This document shows, in pieces, positions 1 through 8,733 of a DNA stretch of 64,000 nucleotides; the first letter of the stretch is position 1, and each line of letters starts with the position of its first letter. The DNA comes from UMGS973 sp964507795. GTDB taxonomy: Bacteria; Bacillota; Clostridia; Peptostreptococcales; Anaerovoracaceae. Both the position numbers and the translations under genes were made by a program. The stretch is taken from positions 1-64,000 of the forward strand of contig CAZDQV010000001.1 of the NCBI GenBank assembly GCA_964507795.1. The letters are read 5' to 3'. A model generated the notes under the pieces. That model was not told where the DNA came from and did not search any database. It saw nothing but the letters and a program-made list of their open reading frames with translations.

Positions 1-2
1 TA

Positions 3-89
3 TTCGGAGCGGAAGTAACCGCTCCATTTCTGATTTATGCAATATATTTATTATTATCCGATGCAGTATGTGGGATTGTCAGTAAATAA
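3..89 (+). CDS. C-terminal end of a membrane protein (possibly MATE-type)
   Basis: The frame is open from the window edge to a TAA at 87-89 and encodes 28 residues that are mostly hydrophobic, ending in CGIVSK. It is the 3' end of a gene that starts outside the window. The hydrophobic stretch fits the last membrane helix of a multidrug/MATE-like transporter, but too little is visible to assign a family. Nothing else is seen between 90 and about 285. Confidence 0.4.
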   Translation, partial: FGAEVTAPFLIYAIYLLLSDAVCGIVSK

Positions 90-283
90 CTTCTCTTATA
101 TGTACCGATATCGTTAGTGTTTTGCAGTATGGTTTATGGCGATAAATTTAAAAAATTAACTGTAAGGCGGCAATAATATTGCTGCCTGCATCAAAAGGAA
201 GTATAATATAACAAATGCAATATCATAACGGTAGATGGTTATTATAGCGCTTATAGCCTTTGCATAGAAGTTTTTAAGTTGGG

Positions 284-798
284 CTATCAGATCGTAACAG
301 CATACAAAAGTACGCTGCAGAATTATTTGAAAACGGCATTCTTGATTCGCTTCCAGCAGGCAGGTTCTCAACTTTGCAGGCAAGCTTCGCACTGTAAATT
401 TAGCCAAAGGCGGTTTTCGATTCGCTCCGCTTATATATCTTGAAGCAGCACTCGAAAGCATTGATGAAATGCCGCAGTATAATTTTGACAATATTATAGA
501 GAAGTATGTTGAAATGGACATAGCACATCCGTTTCGTGAGGGCAATGGACGCAGCATGCGTATATGGCTTGATCATATTCTGAAAAACGAAATCGGCATG
601 GTTGTTGATTGGAGCAGGGCAGATAAAGAAGATTATCTGCCTGCAATGGAGCGTAGCCCCATTAAAGATGTTGAGATTAAGGTGCTGTTGAGAGAAGCCC
701 TGACCGTTGAAACAGATAGCCGTGAGATTTACATGAAAGGCATAGACCACAGCTACTGTTATGAGGGATATACGGCTTTTAAGACAGGAGAACCGTAA
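284..798 (+). pseudogene. Fic/DOC family protein, disrupted by an internal deletion
   Basis: The 3' part (open from 376, first ATG at 469) carries the Fic signature HPFREGNGRS and continues to a normal-looking C-terminus ending in FKTGEP. Fic enzymes usually transfer AMP to protein hydroxyls. In another frame, 302-382 encodes the expected N-terminal part (YAAELFENGILDSLPAG followed by STLQA). The two frames meet at an 8-bp TGCAGGCA at 375-382, where family members normally have an extra stretch between TLQA and FAGK. Deletion between two copies of this octamer explains the frame change and the missing residues. No intact start joins the parts, so the gene is probably inactive. A short product from ATG 469 would keep the motif but lack the N-terminal helices. 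Confidence 0.75.
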
Positions 799-828
799 AT
801 TTCGGAGTGTATTTGCACAGAGGTGGAT

Positions 829-2235
829 ATGATTGAAAAAGAACAGGTAAACTTTATAGAGGGAACTCCCGTTGCAGTGCGTATGTATTCAATAGAGGAG
901 TACGAACCTCATTATCACGAAAACTGTATAGAGCTGCTGCTTGTACTCAAAGGCGACGCATACCTTATGGCAAGCTATGACAGATTTCATATGAAAGCGG
1001 GAGAGTTTGTTGTAATCAACAACGGCGACATACACTATATCAGAAGCGACTCCGAGAATGTATTGCTGTCTATGTATGTTGACCTTGATTCGTTTACAGA
1101 CAAATGCAGATATATCAGAAACCTGTATTTTGTTTGCGAGAGCTTCAATGTAAACAATATTCAGAGAGCCTATGTTCAGGAGCTGCGCAAATCAATTACC
1201 ACAATAGTTATGGAAACAGCAGGTGGTTGTGAGCATATTGACAAAATAAATGAAAGCATAAATCAGTTTATGGATATGCTGATTTACAGATTTGACCTTG
1301 CAAATTACCACAACCTCAAAGAAATATCCGAACCGCAGCTTGAAAGATACCACAGGCTCATCAGAGAGGCTGACGAAAACTATGGGGATAGGCTTGACCT
1401 TGAAGATATAGCCAGCAAGGAGTTTATAGGGAAAAAATACATATCGCAGTTCTGGAAAAGCATGACCAATATGAGCTTTACAGAGTTTCTTAACTCCAGA
1501 AGAAGTGAAAAAGCCGAAAAAATTCTGCTTACAACAGACAGAAGCATCAATGAAATATCACTGATGTGCGGATTCTCAGACACCAAATACATATACAAAA
1601 ACTTTAAGAAATGGTATGACAAAACTCCGTCTGCGCACAAAAAAGAATACGAGGAATACAAACAAAAGGGCACAAGCATGAGGGAATACAGCGGCGAGGA
1701 ATTTCTCGGCCGCTTCGGCAGAGAGTTCGTATACGCCAGCGTTGACGAGGAAAAAGCCGATATCATCAAATCCGCAGAGGACGCTATGAGCTGGCGCAAA
1801 AAATACGAATATGAAGTGCGCAAATCCACAGGTACCAAGCTCAAACGAGAGATGATAAGAGAAAGCCGTCAGGCTTCGGGACTTAAATCGGTATACCTGC
1901 CTCTGCTTGACAGTAATGTGGTCAAAGAAGAAAACGGAGATATATTTATCGACAACAGATTTATCGAAAAAGTGCTGACAAGCATGAGAGAGCTGGGTAT
2001 GATTCTGTATATAGAGATTGAGTTTAACAATCACAGCATCAGAGAATGGAAGAAGATAATCAGAAGTTTTGCCAAAACCGCAGCAGGCAAAGGCGGTGAA
2101 AACCTGCTGCAGAACTGCAGATTCATAGTATATATAGATGAATTTGAAAAGGATATGCTGGTAAAAGAACTGGCAGACGGGATTTCAGATGTAATAAATA
2201 CAAAGAACATAGAAATGGCTATGCGGTTTGATTAA
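829..2235 (+). CDS. AraC-family transcriptional regulator with N-terminal cupin and long C-terminal extension
   Basis: This is a 468-residue DNA-binding regulator. Residues about 10-75 form a cupin-type sensing domain (YEPHYHENCIELLLVLKG, then AGEFVVINNGDIHY). Residues about 165-275 are the two AraC helix-turn-helix motifs (DLEDIASKEF, then INEISLMCGFSDTKYIYKNF). About 190 further residues follow, with no family I can name. I chose ATG 829 rather than GTG 823 because the AGAGGTGG ribosome site overlaps the GTG. It is followed by a hairpin with a T-run and lies upstream of two dehydrogenases and an amino-acid permease in the same direction. Control of that cluster is plausible but inferred. 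Confidence 0.85.
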   Translation: MIEKEQVNFIEGTPVAVRMYSIEEYEPHYHENCIELLLVLKGDAYLMASYDRFHMKAGEFVVINNGDIHYIRSDSENVLLSMYVDLDSFTDKCRYIRNLYFVCESFNVNNIQRAYVQELRKSITTIVMETAGGCEHIDKINESINQFMDMLIYRFDLANYHNLKEISEPQLERYHRLIREADENYGDRLDLEDIASKEFIGKKYISQFWKSMTNMSFTEFLNSRRSEKAEKILLTTDRSINEISLMCGFSDTKYIYKNFKKWYDKTPSAHKKEYEEYKQKGTSMREYSGEEFLGRFGREFVYASVDEEKADIIKSAEDAMSWRKKYEYEVRKSTGTKLKREMIRESRQASGLKSVYLPLLDSNVVKEENGDIFIDNRFIEKVLTSMRELGMILYIEIEFNNHSIREWKKIIRSFAKTAAGKGGENLLQNCRFIVYIDEFEKDMLVKELADGISDVINTKNIEMAMRFD

Positions 2236-2277
2236 AAGTATAATGTTGACAATAGGACAAAAATAAAAATGAAAATT

Positions 2278-2329
2278 GACAAGGTCATAAATCTCTTTGA
2301 TATATCGGGATTCAGTCCTTGTCTTTTTT
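2278..2329 (+). terminator. Probable rho-independent terminator after the AraC gene
   Basis: GACAAGG (2278-2284) pairs with CCTTGTC (2317-2323) and is followed directly by a run of T. The loop is long at about 32 nt, which lowers confidence. Confidence 0.5.
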
Positions 2330-2356
2330 ATATACAAAAATTAGAACCTGCGCCGA

Positions 2357-2385
2357 TTGTTAACCCTTATCCAGGCTGATAACAT
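2357..2385 (+). promoter_or_regulatory. Possible promoter of the saccharopine-dehydrogenase-like pair
   Basis: TTGTTA (2357-2362), a 17-bp spacer and TAACAT (2380-2385) form a weak sigma-A promoter just upstream of the first dehydrogenase. Confidence 0.35.
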
Positions 2386-2406
2386 AAAACAGAGAAAAAA
2401 AGATCT

Positions 2407-3756
2407 GTGAAACTTCATATCATAGGAGTTTCGGTCAGCAAAGGAAGAAGGTTTGAAATTATCAAAAAAGTATTAGTATTAGGAGTTGGAGCTCAGGGCA
2501 GTGCAGCAGCAAAGAGACTGGACCTGGAGCCTAACGTGGAAGAAATTATTTGCGCGGATTATGATGCAAAGGCAGTTGAAAACATCGTTGGCCAGCTCAG
2601 GAAGGCCAGAGGCCTGAGAGTTGATGCTCATGACAAGGACAGCATCGTAGCTGCAGCTCAGGGCGTGGATCTGATTCTTAACGGTCTGCCGCTTGAATGT
2701 ACGAAGAACGTACTGGACGCAGCTCTTGAGGTAAAAGCCAACTATCAGGACTACGCGTCGACCATCAACATGGAGAATGTATGGAGAGAAAGCGAAGAAG
2801 CGAAGACTGACAGGGATATCAGAGGCGAAAAGATTACCGCACCGGGAACTAAGAAATGGTTCGACAGCCTTAAGGCTCAGTTTGAGATCTACGGACCTAA
2901 GTTTGAAGCTATCGACAGACTTGCGATAGTAGGAACCGGCTCGGCTCCCGGACTTATCTGCTGTGCAACAAGAAATGCGATGAAGTATCTCGACAAATGT
3001 GATACTATTTACAATTTTGTATGGGAAGGCGCTATAGCCGAAAGATTCCAGCCGTTCTGGTGGTCACCAGTAACAGCGCTCACAGATATGAGTGAAGCAG
3101 GCGTTGCTTTCGAAAACGGACAGTTCATCAATACACCGGCTTTTGGAAACCCTGTGAAGAGGCAGTATGATTACATGGATGAAGAGATCACATTCATGGA
3201 GCACTCGCATGACGAACCTCTGCACTATGGATTCAATGGCGAAAAGTATTTTAAGGGATGCAAAAATGCTTACTTTAAATATGCAGGAGCAGGTATGGAC
3301 TTTGCAAAACCTCTCAGCGAAGCAGGACTTTTGAGCCACGAGGAAAAAGATTTTAATGGCAGCAAGATAGTTCCGTTTGATTTCATTCTCAGCCATATTC
3401 CTCCGGCACCTAAATACAAGGAAGAAATACAGGCGATTATAGACGAAGGCCTAAAGAAAGACGCAGGTTGCATGGTTGTAGAGGCTTACGGGCAGAAAGA
3501 CGGCAAGAATGTTCTCGTAGAGACGCACGTATCAGCGCCGGGTTTTGTGGATTCATTCGAAAGGGCAGGGATAACCGCAGAGATGTATCTTACGGGTCAG
3601 GGCGGCTATCTGTTTTCTAAACTGTTCCTCAATGATAAGCTCAATCAGACGGGACTTATATCATCTGATATGCTTTCGATTGAACAGGTGGATACATACT
3701 TTGAATATGCAAAAGAACTCGGTATTACGATTGATACCAAAGTTAAAGAATTATAA
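2407..3756 (+). CDS. Saccharopine dehydrogenase-like NAD(P)-dependent oxidoreductase (copy 1)
   Basis: The family is Rossmann-fold oxidoreductases acting on amino acids or amines (saccharopine reductase, carboxynorspermidine dehydrogenase, lysine 6-dehydrogenase relatives). The nucleotide-binding loop is VLGVGAQGSAAAKRL. A second conserved block is IVGTGSAPGLICCATR. The exact substrate cannot be read. The listed GTG at 2407 has no ribosome site. A strong GGAAGAAGG at 2443-2451 lies 6 nt before an in-frame ATT at 2458 (ATC at 2461), just where the paralogue downstream begins, so translation may start there and give about 432 residues. It is followed after 18 nt by a close paralogue, so the two are probably co-transcribed. 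Confidence 0.8.
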   Translation: MKLHIIGVSVSKGRRFEIIKKVLVLGVGAQGSAAAKRLDLEPNVEEIICADYDAKAVENIVGQLRKARGLRVDAHDKDSIVAAAQGVDLILNGLPLECTKNVLDAALEVKANYQDYASTINMENVWRESEEAKTDRDIRGEKITAPGTKKWFDSLKAQFEIYGPKFEAIDRLAIVGTGSAPGLICCATRNAMKYLDKCDTIYNFVWEGAIAERFQPFWWSPVTALTDMSEAGVAFENGQFINTPAFGNPVKRQYDYMDEEITFMEHSHDEPLHYGFNGEKYFKGCKNAYFKYAGAGMDFAKPLSEAGLLSHEEKDFNGSKIVPFDFILSHIPPAPKYKEEIQAIIDEGLKKDAGCMVVEAYGQKDGKNVLVETHVSAPGFVDSFERAGITAEMYLTGQGGYLFSKLFLNDKLNQTGLISSDMLSIEQVDTYFEYAKELGITIDTKVKEL

Positions 3757-3774
3757 CGCAAGGCAGGTGAAATT

Positions 3775-5013
3775 GTGAAAAAAATACTCGTACTTGGAAC
3801 AGGGGCGCAGGGAACAACTGTTGCCAAAAGACTTGATGAAGAACCGAATGTAAGTGAAATAATATGCGCAGACTACAACAAGGCGGCAGTCGATGAGCTG
3901 GTTTCCTCACTGACAAAGGCAAAGGGAGTTCAGTGCGACGCCTCAGATGTAGAGAGCATTAAAAGATGCGCAGAAGGCGCAGACCTTATAGTTAATGCAC
4001 TTCCTCTGGAATTTGGCAAAAACGTACTTGATGCCGCACTTGCAGTTAAAGCCAACTATCAGGACTTTTCATCAAGCAACGCATTTGACGATGATGTTAT
4101 CATGGGCTGGGTAAGAGGTATGAGATACCAGCTTGAAGTATACGGCCCTAAATTTAAGGAAATCGGAAGGCTTGCAATAATCGGCACAGGCTCGGCACCC
4201 GGGCTTATCTGCTGCGCTACAAGAGATGCTATGAAATATCTTGATACTTGTGATACCATATACAATTTCGTATGGGAAGGAGCAGAGGCTAAGCGTTTCC
4301 AGCCGTTCTGGTGGTCGCCTGAAACAGCAATAGATGATATGAGCCAGCCTGCGTTTGCATATGAAGACGGTGAAATTATCCTCAGACCTCCGTTTGAGGA
4401 TCCTGTGAGCAGAAAATATGACTATATGGACAGAGAAGTGGTTTTCTTTAACCACAACCACGATGAACCTGTGCAGTACGGCATCAATGCCGAAAAATAT
4501 TTCAAAGGCTGCAAAAATGCATATTTCAAATATGCGGGAGTGGGAATGGAATTTGCAGAACCGCTTTACAGAGCAGGGCTTTTATCACGTCAAAAAGAAA
4601 CAATAAGCGGTGTATCGGTATCACCGTTTGATGTGGTACTGGCTCATGTGCCGGCTCCGCCTAAGTTCGCAAGAGAAATCAAAGAAATAATAGACGAGGG
4701 AATAGTTTCGGATGACGGCTGTATGGTGGTTGAGGCCTACGGCAGGAAGGATGGTAAGAATGTTCTTGTTGAAAATCATGTGACCGCGCCGGGGCTTGTT
4801 GAGGCTTTTGAAAAAGCCGGCATGACAGGCGAAATGTATCTGACCGGACAGGGTGGTTATCTGTTCTCCAAAATGTTTGTAAATGATGACTTTGAAATAA
4901 CGGGTCTGATTACTTCTGATATGCTGCCGATGAACAATGTGGACAGATATTTTGAATATGCAAGTAATCTGGGCATTACAATCGACACAAAGATAAAAGA
5001 ACTTGACAATTAA
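3775..5013 (+). CDS. Saccharopine dehydrogenase-like NAD(P)-dependent oxidoreductase (copy 2)
   Basis: This 412-residue protein starts at GTG 3775 behind AGGTGA. It has the same N-terminal dinucleotide loop (VLGTGAQGTTVAKRL) and the same later blocks as copy 1 (GTGSAPGLICCATR, YNFVWEGA, GCMVVEAYG, TGQGGYLFSKMF). The two look like a recent tandem duplication. Copy 1 has a longer segment near residue 130 of this protein. Either a heteromeric enzyme or two substrate variants is possible. The gene precedes an APC permease, which suggests that the substrate is imported. Confidence 0.82.
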   Translation: MKKILVLGTGAQGTTVAKRLDEEPNVSEIICADYNKAAVDELVSSLTKAKGVQCDASDVESIKRCAEGADLIVNALPLEFGKNVLDAALAVKANYQDFSSSNAFDDDVIMGWVRGMRYQLEVYGPKFKEIGRLAIIGTGSAPGLICCATRDAMKYLDTCDTIYNFVWEGAEAKRFQPFWWSPETAIDDMSQPAFAYEDGEIILRPPFEDPVSRKYDYMDREVVFFNHNHDEPVQYGINAEKYFKGCKNAYFKYAGVGMEFAEPLYRAGLLSRQKETISGVSVSPFDVVLAHVPAPPKFAREIKEIIDEGIVSDDGCMVVEAYGRKDGKNVLVENHVTAPGLVEAFEKAGMTGEMYLTGQGGYLFSKMFVNDDFEITGLITSDMLPMNNVDRYFEYASNLGITIDTKIKELDN

Positions 5014-5123
5014 ATGAAATTGCAACGAAGCAAAAGCAAGGACAAAACATCTTCGATTTGTCAGAAAACTTAGAATATAAGACCATTGAAGAGAGCCGGG
5101 ATACGGTCTAACATATGAATTGA

Positions 5124-5160
5124 CCCTGCCAGTTCACTGCAACAAGTGATATTGGCAGGG
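5124..5160 (+). promoter_or_regulatory. Stable hairpin without T-run
   Basis: CCCTGCCA (5124-5131) pairs with TGGCAGGG (5153-5160), and TCACT (5134-5138) pairs with AGTGA (5145-5149) inside it. No U-tract follows, so it is more likely a processing or regulatory structure than a simple terminator. Confidence 0.45.
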
Positions 5161-5327
5161 TATGGCAATTGCCGGACCATTTATTAGCTGTGATTTGCAA
5201 TCATGGTGGACTGATTTCATCAAATGTGTTATTATTTGAATAGACAAATGAATATTTCGAAAATTCGTAATAGAGAGAAATCGACTCTAAAATAACTATT
5301 GAAGAAATTTAAGTGAGGTGAAGGAAG

Positions 5328-5369
5328 ATGTGTGACAGTATTAGAATCATAGACAGAAAAAAAGGATAA
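5328..5369 (+). CDS. Possible 13-residue leader peptide
   Basis: ATG 5328 follows a strong GAGGTGAAGGAAG ribosome site. The frame encodes MCDSIRIIDRKKG and stops at TAA 5367-5369, 33 nt before the permease start. It could be a leader peptide that couples translation, or a chance reading frame next to a ribosome-binding site. Confidence 0.3.
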   Translation: MCDSIRIIDRKKG

Positions 5370-5402
5370 CATTTACAATCTGATATTGAGGAGGAAAATG
5401 AA

Positions 5403-7112
5403 ATGGATCAGCATACAAATGGAGTTGCAGGACTTAAAAAACACGATATCAAAGTATCGGGAATAGTATTTATGCTCTACTGCCTTGTAGCAGCGGGAGC
5501 ATTTGGTATCGAGGAGATGATACCTGAAGCAGGACCGGGAATGACACTGATATTACTGATGGTTTTCCCAATAATATGGGCATATCCAATCAGTAATTTG
5601 GTAGCAGAGTGCGGAGCTGTATTGCCGTCTGAGGGCGGTGTGTACGTATGGGTCAAAGAAGCCTTCGGAGAATTCTGGGGTTTCCAGGCAGGCTGGTGGG
5701 CCACAGTATCAACATATATAACCAATGGTGTATATGTTGCACTGGTTGCAGGTTATGTGAGCCAGATGATACCTATGAGTGAGCTTGCTGTTCATGCAAT
5801 AAAAATCGGAATGATACTTATTTTTACAATTGTCAACCTTATGGGACTCAGAGAGGTTGGCAAAGTCAGCACAATACTTTCGGTCCTCATACTTCTTGCA
5901 TTTGCACTTGTTGCAATAGTAGGAATTATCAACTGGCAGACAAATCCGATGGAACCTTTTATGCCGGAAGACTACAGCATATTTGATGGCCTGGGAGGAG
6001 GCATATGTATCTGTATTTGGATGTATTGCGGGTATGAATGTATATCGAATATGGCAGGAGAGGTCAAAAATCCTCAGGTGATACCTAAAGGATTGATGAT
6101 AGCTATGCCGCTGGTAGCACTTACATACGTGCTTCCTACACTTGGCGGACTTGCATGCCTTCCTGAAGGCAGCTGGGAAATGTGGTCAACAGAAGGCGGT
6201 TTTGATGGCGAAGCTGTAGGCTATGCGACAGTACTTACAACCTATATGGGTCAGGCATGGGGATATGTATTCCTTGTAATCGCTATAGTATCGCAGTGCG
6301 CAATATTCAACACATATCTGGCATCAGGCTCAAGAGGATTTTTCGTACTTGCAGATGACCATCTTTGCCCGCAATTCATGGTAAAGGTATCAAAAAAGAG
6401 AGGAGTTCCGTATATAGGAATACTTTCACTGGCAGTAGTTACACTTATCCTGTGTCAGTCAGATTTCACCACTCTTGTAAGTATGGAAGTTGTGTTTATG
6501 TTGGCACTGTATATAATACTGCCTGTATCGGTTCTTAAACTTCGAAAGAAGCTGCCGCTGGAAAAACGAAAAGAAAGAGGTCTGTTCTTTATTAGGGGCG
6601 GCAAGGTGGCTATGATTTTTTATGCAGGCTTCCCTGTAGTAATTTCAATAATAGCACTGCTTATAAACGGTACGGATTACCTGACAACAGGACTTATGGC
6701 TCTGTGTACAGGACCTGTTGCATACTATATACTCAAGAGAATATTCGGAGGACTTGCAATAAATGATCCTGAGCATAATCCTGTGAACCCTAAGACCAAG
6801 CTTGCTGTAGGAGATACCGTCAGAGTAGGCATATTTATGATATGTGCAGGGGCAATGGCGTTCCTGGGACAGTTCTGGCTCAAATGGTATGAAATCGACT
6901 ACGGCGAATGGGGACCGGATGACTATGATGTATTCTGTAATAGCATACCACAGGTTATCGAATGTCTGAAGTGGATAGGTCTTGCAGTACTGGTGATAGG
7001 CATTATAGTGGCTGTTGTCGGCAGGAAAAAGGATGCGCCGATTCCTGAAAAAGAAGTTGACATAGATGCACTTATGGACAAATACCTCAACGAGGAAAAA
7101 CACGACTTATAA
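5403..7112 (+). CDS. APC superfamily amino acid permease
   Basis: This 569-residue integral membrane protein has about 12-14 hydrophobic segments. The N-terminal consensus region (ALVAAGAFGIEEMIPEAGPG style, then GVYVWVKEAFGEFWGFQAGWW) is typical of AA_permease_2 transporters such as amino-acid or polyamine importers and antiporters. The start is ATG 5403 after GAGGAGG. The C-terminus is charged (DIDALMDKYLNEEKHDL) and cytoplasmic. Position after two amino-acid dehydrogenase-like genes suggests it imports their substrate; the substrate itself is not readable. Confidence 0.88.
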   Translation: MDQHTNGVAGLKKHDIKVSGIVFMLYCLVAAGAFGIEEMIPEAGPGMTLILLMVFPIIWAYPISNLVAECGAVLPSEGGVYVWVKEAFGEFWGFQAGWWATVSTYITNGVYVALVAGYVSQMIPMSELAVHAIKIGMILIFTIVNLMGLREVGKVSTILSVLILLAFALVAIVGIINWQTNPMEPFMPEDYSIFDGLGGGICICIWMYCGYECISNMAGEVKNPQVIPKGLMIAMPLVALTYVLPTLGGLACLPEGSWEMWSTEGGFDGEAVGYATVLTTYMGQAWGYVFLVIAIVSQCAIFNTYLASGSRGFFVLADDHLCPQFMVKVSKKRGVPYIGILSLAVVTLILCQSDFTTLVSMEVVFMLALYIILPVSVLKLRKKLPLEKRKERGLFFIRGGKVAMIFYAGFPVVISIIALLINGTDYLTTGLMALCTGPVAYYILKRIFGGLAINDPEHNPVNPKTKLAVGDTVRVGIFMICAGAMAFLGQFWLKWYEIDYGEWGPDDYDVFCNSIPQVIECLKWIGLAVLVIGIIVAVVGRKKDAPIPEKEVDIDALMDKYLNEEKHDL

Positions 7113-7137
7113 ATTAAAACAGTTTAACAGATAGAGA

Positions 7138-7182
7138 CTGCCGCATGCTCACGACTAAAGTCACGAGTGTGCGGCAGCTTTT
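7138..7182 (+). terminator. Rho-independent terminator after the permease
   Basis: CTGCCGCA (7138-7145) pairs with TGCGGCAG (7170-7177), with more pairing inside (GCTC/GAGT, GACT/AGTC), followed by CTTTT. It separates the permease from the convergent ATPase gene. Confidence 0.85.
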
Positions 7183-7196
7183 GCCAGGAAACATGA

Positions 7197-8543
7197 TCAG
7201 AGAATATATAGGTCAATCGGTATATCTTCAGGCTCCCTGTTGCCAAACAACCCTGCCATATAGATTGGCATATATATGCATTTGGCGTCAACTTCTATGT
7301 TTGATAAAGAAAGCACAAAGCCTTTGTTTATTGAATAGTCTTCTGAGCTGACGAGATTGTCTAAGGCCTTGTGTGTTTTGAAGTCTTTTCCGGACTTGAT
7401 TTCCAACGGGACAATCTGATTGTCATATTCTATAAGGAAGTCGATTTCGCCAATGCTTTTGCTCTTGAAATAATATGGGGCTATTTCAGAAGCTGATAAT
7501 TCCTGAGCAATATAGTTCTCAAACAGCGCGCCGTTGTTAATTCCGTAGTCGGGATTCATATTGAGAAGTTCCCTGCTCACATAATCAGGGTAGCATGATG
7601 TCAAAAGTCCTACATCTCCCATAAACAGCTTAAACTTGTTTGTGGATTTAGACAGAATTAACGGTGATTTGGGCTGATTTGCCATATATACCGGAATGGC
7701 TACTGCAGCATCTTTGAGCCAAAGGAAACTGTTTTCATAGCGGTCAAATTTAAGCTCCTTGTTAAGCTGAGTGAAAATAAATCTTCTGTTTTGCTCGTTA
7801 AGCTGCGCCGGGATTGAATCAAATATCGAGATGATTCGCAGTTTTTTATCATCATTTTCATATTTGACAAAATCTGCTTTGTACTGACGAATAATGTTCT
7901 GCTGTTCATCACGAACTGCATGAAGATTACGAACAGTGATGAATTTGTTGACTACGGATGGCATTCCGCCGCAAATCAGGTAATAGTAAAATACATTCAG
8001 CATACGCCTGTGAATTATTTCGTCAACAGGTTTTAGATTATCAAAACAGTCCCTGAGGTGACTGATAGTATTCTCGCCGATTCCCAATGCATCAGCAAAC
8101 TCAAAAAGTGTCATTGGATACATTTGAAACATATCAATATATCCGACCGGGATGCTTTTGATTCCTTTTAGTTCAACTCCAAGGTTGGAGCCGCTCAGTA
8201 CAAATCTATACCTGCCCTCATCAACCAGGAATTTGATTTTAGTGATAATGTCAGGGTACAGTTGTATTTCATCAAGGAATATGACCGATTCGCCCCATTT
8301 TAGAGGAATATCTGAGTAAAGTGCCAGTTTCATTGAAATATCTTTTGCATTACTTAGTCCGGAAATTGCATTGAGAATATCCTCTCTTTCCTGAAAATTC
8401 ACCTCGAAATATGAAATGTTGTTTCGCTGCAGCATTTCGCGTATGAGATAAGTTTTGCCTACCTGACGTGCACCGTATATGAGCAGTGCTTTGCTGCTTG
8501 TGTCTATCCAATTCTGAATTCGATCTTCGTATTGTCTTTTCAT
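7197..8543 (-). CDS. AAA-type ATPase with C-terminal DUF4143 nuclease-like domain
   Basis: The 448-residue protein has a Walker A loop GARQVGKT at residues 24-31 and a Walker B VIFLDEIQ near residue 90, followed by a sensor-like FVLSGSN. The C-terminal DUF4143 part ends with a PD-(D/E)xK-like pattern (GEIDFLIEYDN, then PLEIKSG), as seen in restriction-type nuclease folds. The family is common in accessory regions of anaerobes, and its function is not established. It lies opposite to its neighbours and interrupts the transport/amino-acid cluster, which suggests insertion. Its promoter overlaps a repeat array described separately. Confidence 0.88.
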   Translation of the reverse strand: MKRQYEDRIQNWIDTSSKALLIYGARQVGKTYLIREMLQRNNISYFEVNFQEREDILNAISGLSNAKDISMKLALYSDIPLKWGESVIFLDEIQLYPDIITKIKFLVDEGRYRFVLSGSNLGVELKGIKSIPVGYIDMFQMYPMTLFEFADALGIGENTISHLRDCFDNLKPVDEIIHRRMLNVFYYYLICGGMPSVVNKFITVRNLHAVRDEQQNIIRQYKADFVKYENDDKKLRIISIFDSIPAQLNEQNRRFIFTQLNKELKFDRYENSFLWLKDAAVAIPVYMANQPKSPLILSKSTNKFKLFMGDVGLLTSCYPDYVSRELLNMNPDYGINNGALFENYIAQELSASEIAPYYFKSKSIGEIDFLIEYDNQIVPLEIKSGKDFKTHKALDNLVSSEDYSINKGFVLSLSNIEVDAKCIYMPIYMAGLFGNREPEDIPIDLYIL

Positions 8544-8569
8544 TATTCAATCCTTCCTTTGTAATTATT

Positions 8570-8598
8570 ATCATACAGGAGATTGCCCCGTTTTGCAA
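8570..8598 (-). promoter_or_regulatory. Promoter of the DUF4143 ATPase
   Basis: Read on the minus strand, TTGCAA (8593-8598), a 17-bp spacer and TATGAT (8570-8575) form a good sigma-A promoter. The spacer contains the first of three direct repeats. Confidence 0.7.
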
Positions 8599-8657
8599 TA
8601 ATTTATAAACATATTTTGCCCCGTTTTTCTCAAAAATATATGTCGTTTTGCCCCGTT
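8583..8657 (-). repeat. Three direct repeats of a 10-bp motif at 32-33 bp spacing
   Basis: The motif AACGGGGCAA (minus-strand reading) occurs at 8583-8592, 8616-8625 and 8648-8657. The copies are identical and start 33 and 32 bp apart, close to three helical turns, so they would face the same side of the DNA. The first copy sits inside the ATPase promoter spacer, as expected for an operator of a cooperatively binding repressor, perhaps the ATPase itself. Confidence 0.7.
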
Positions 8658-8674
8658 CTTCAAAATTATATTGC

Positions 8675-8703
8675 TTGCAGGGAAACTTTCAGGATTATAT
8701 AAT
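8675..8703 (+). promoter_or_regulatory. Promoter of the EamA transporter
   Basis: TTGCAG (8675-8680), a 17-bp spacer and a perfect TATAAT (8698-8703). The third 10-bp repeat ends 17 bp upstream of the -35, so the same regulator could touch both divergent promoters. Confidence 0.7.
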
Positions 8704-8733
8704 ATATAGCAAAAGACAAAAAGGAGTTTCAGC

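Larger units (their letters stand above)
5014..5402 (+). other. Non-coding stretch before the permease, with hairpin and short reading frame
   Basis: There is no substantial gene here. It contains a hairpin at 5124-5160 and a 13-codon reading frame at 5328-5369, both listed separately. I see no clear sigma-A promoter. Confidence 0.5.

Noticed and set aside
156..750. Long minus-strand reading frames over the fic region
   Set aside because: They lack ribosome sites and family similarity and lie opposite the recognisable Fic coding sequence.
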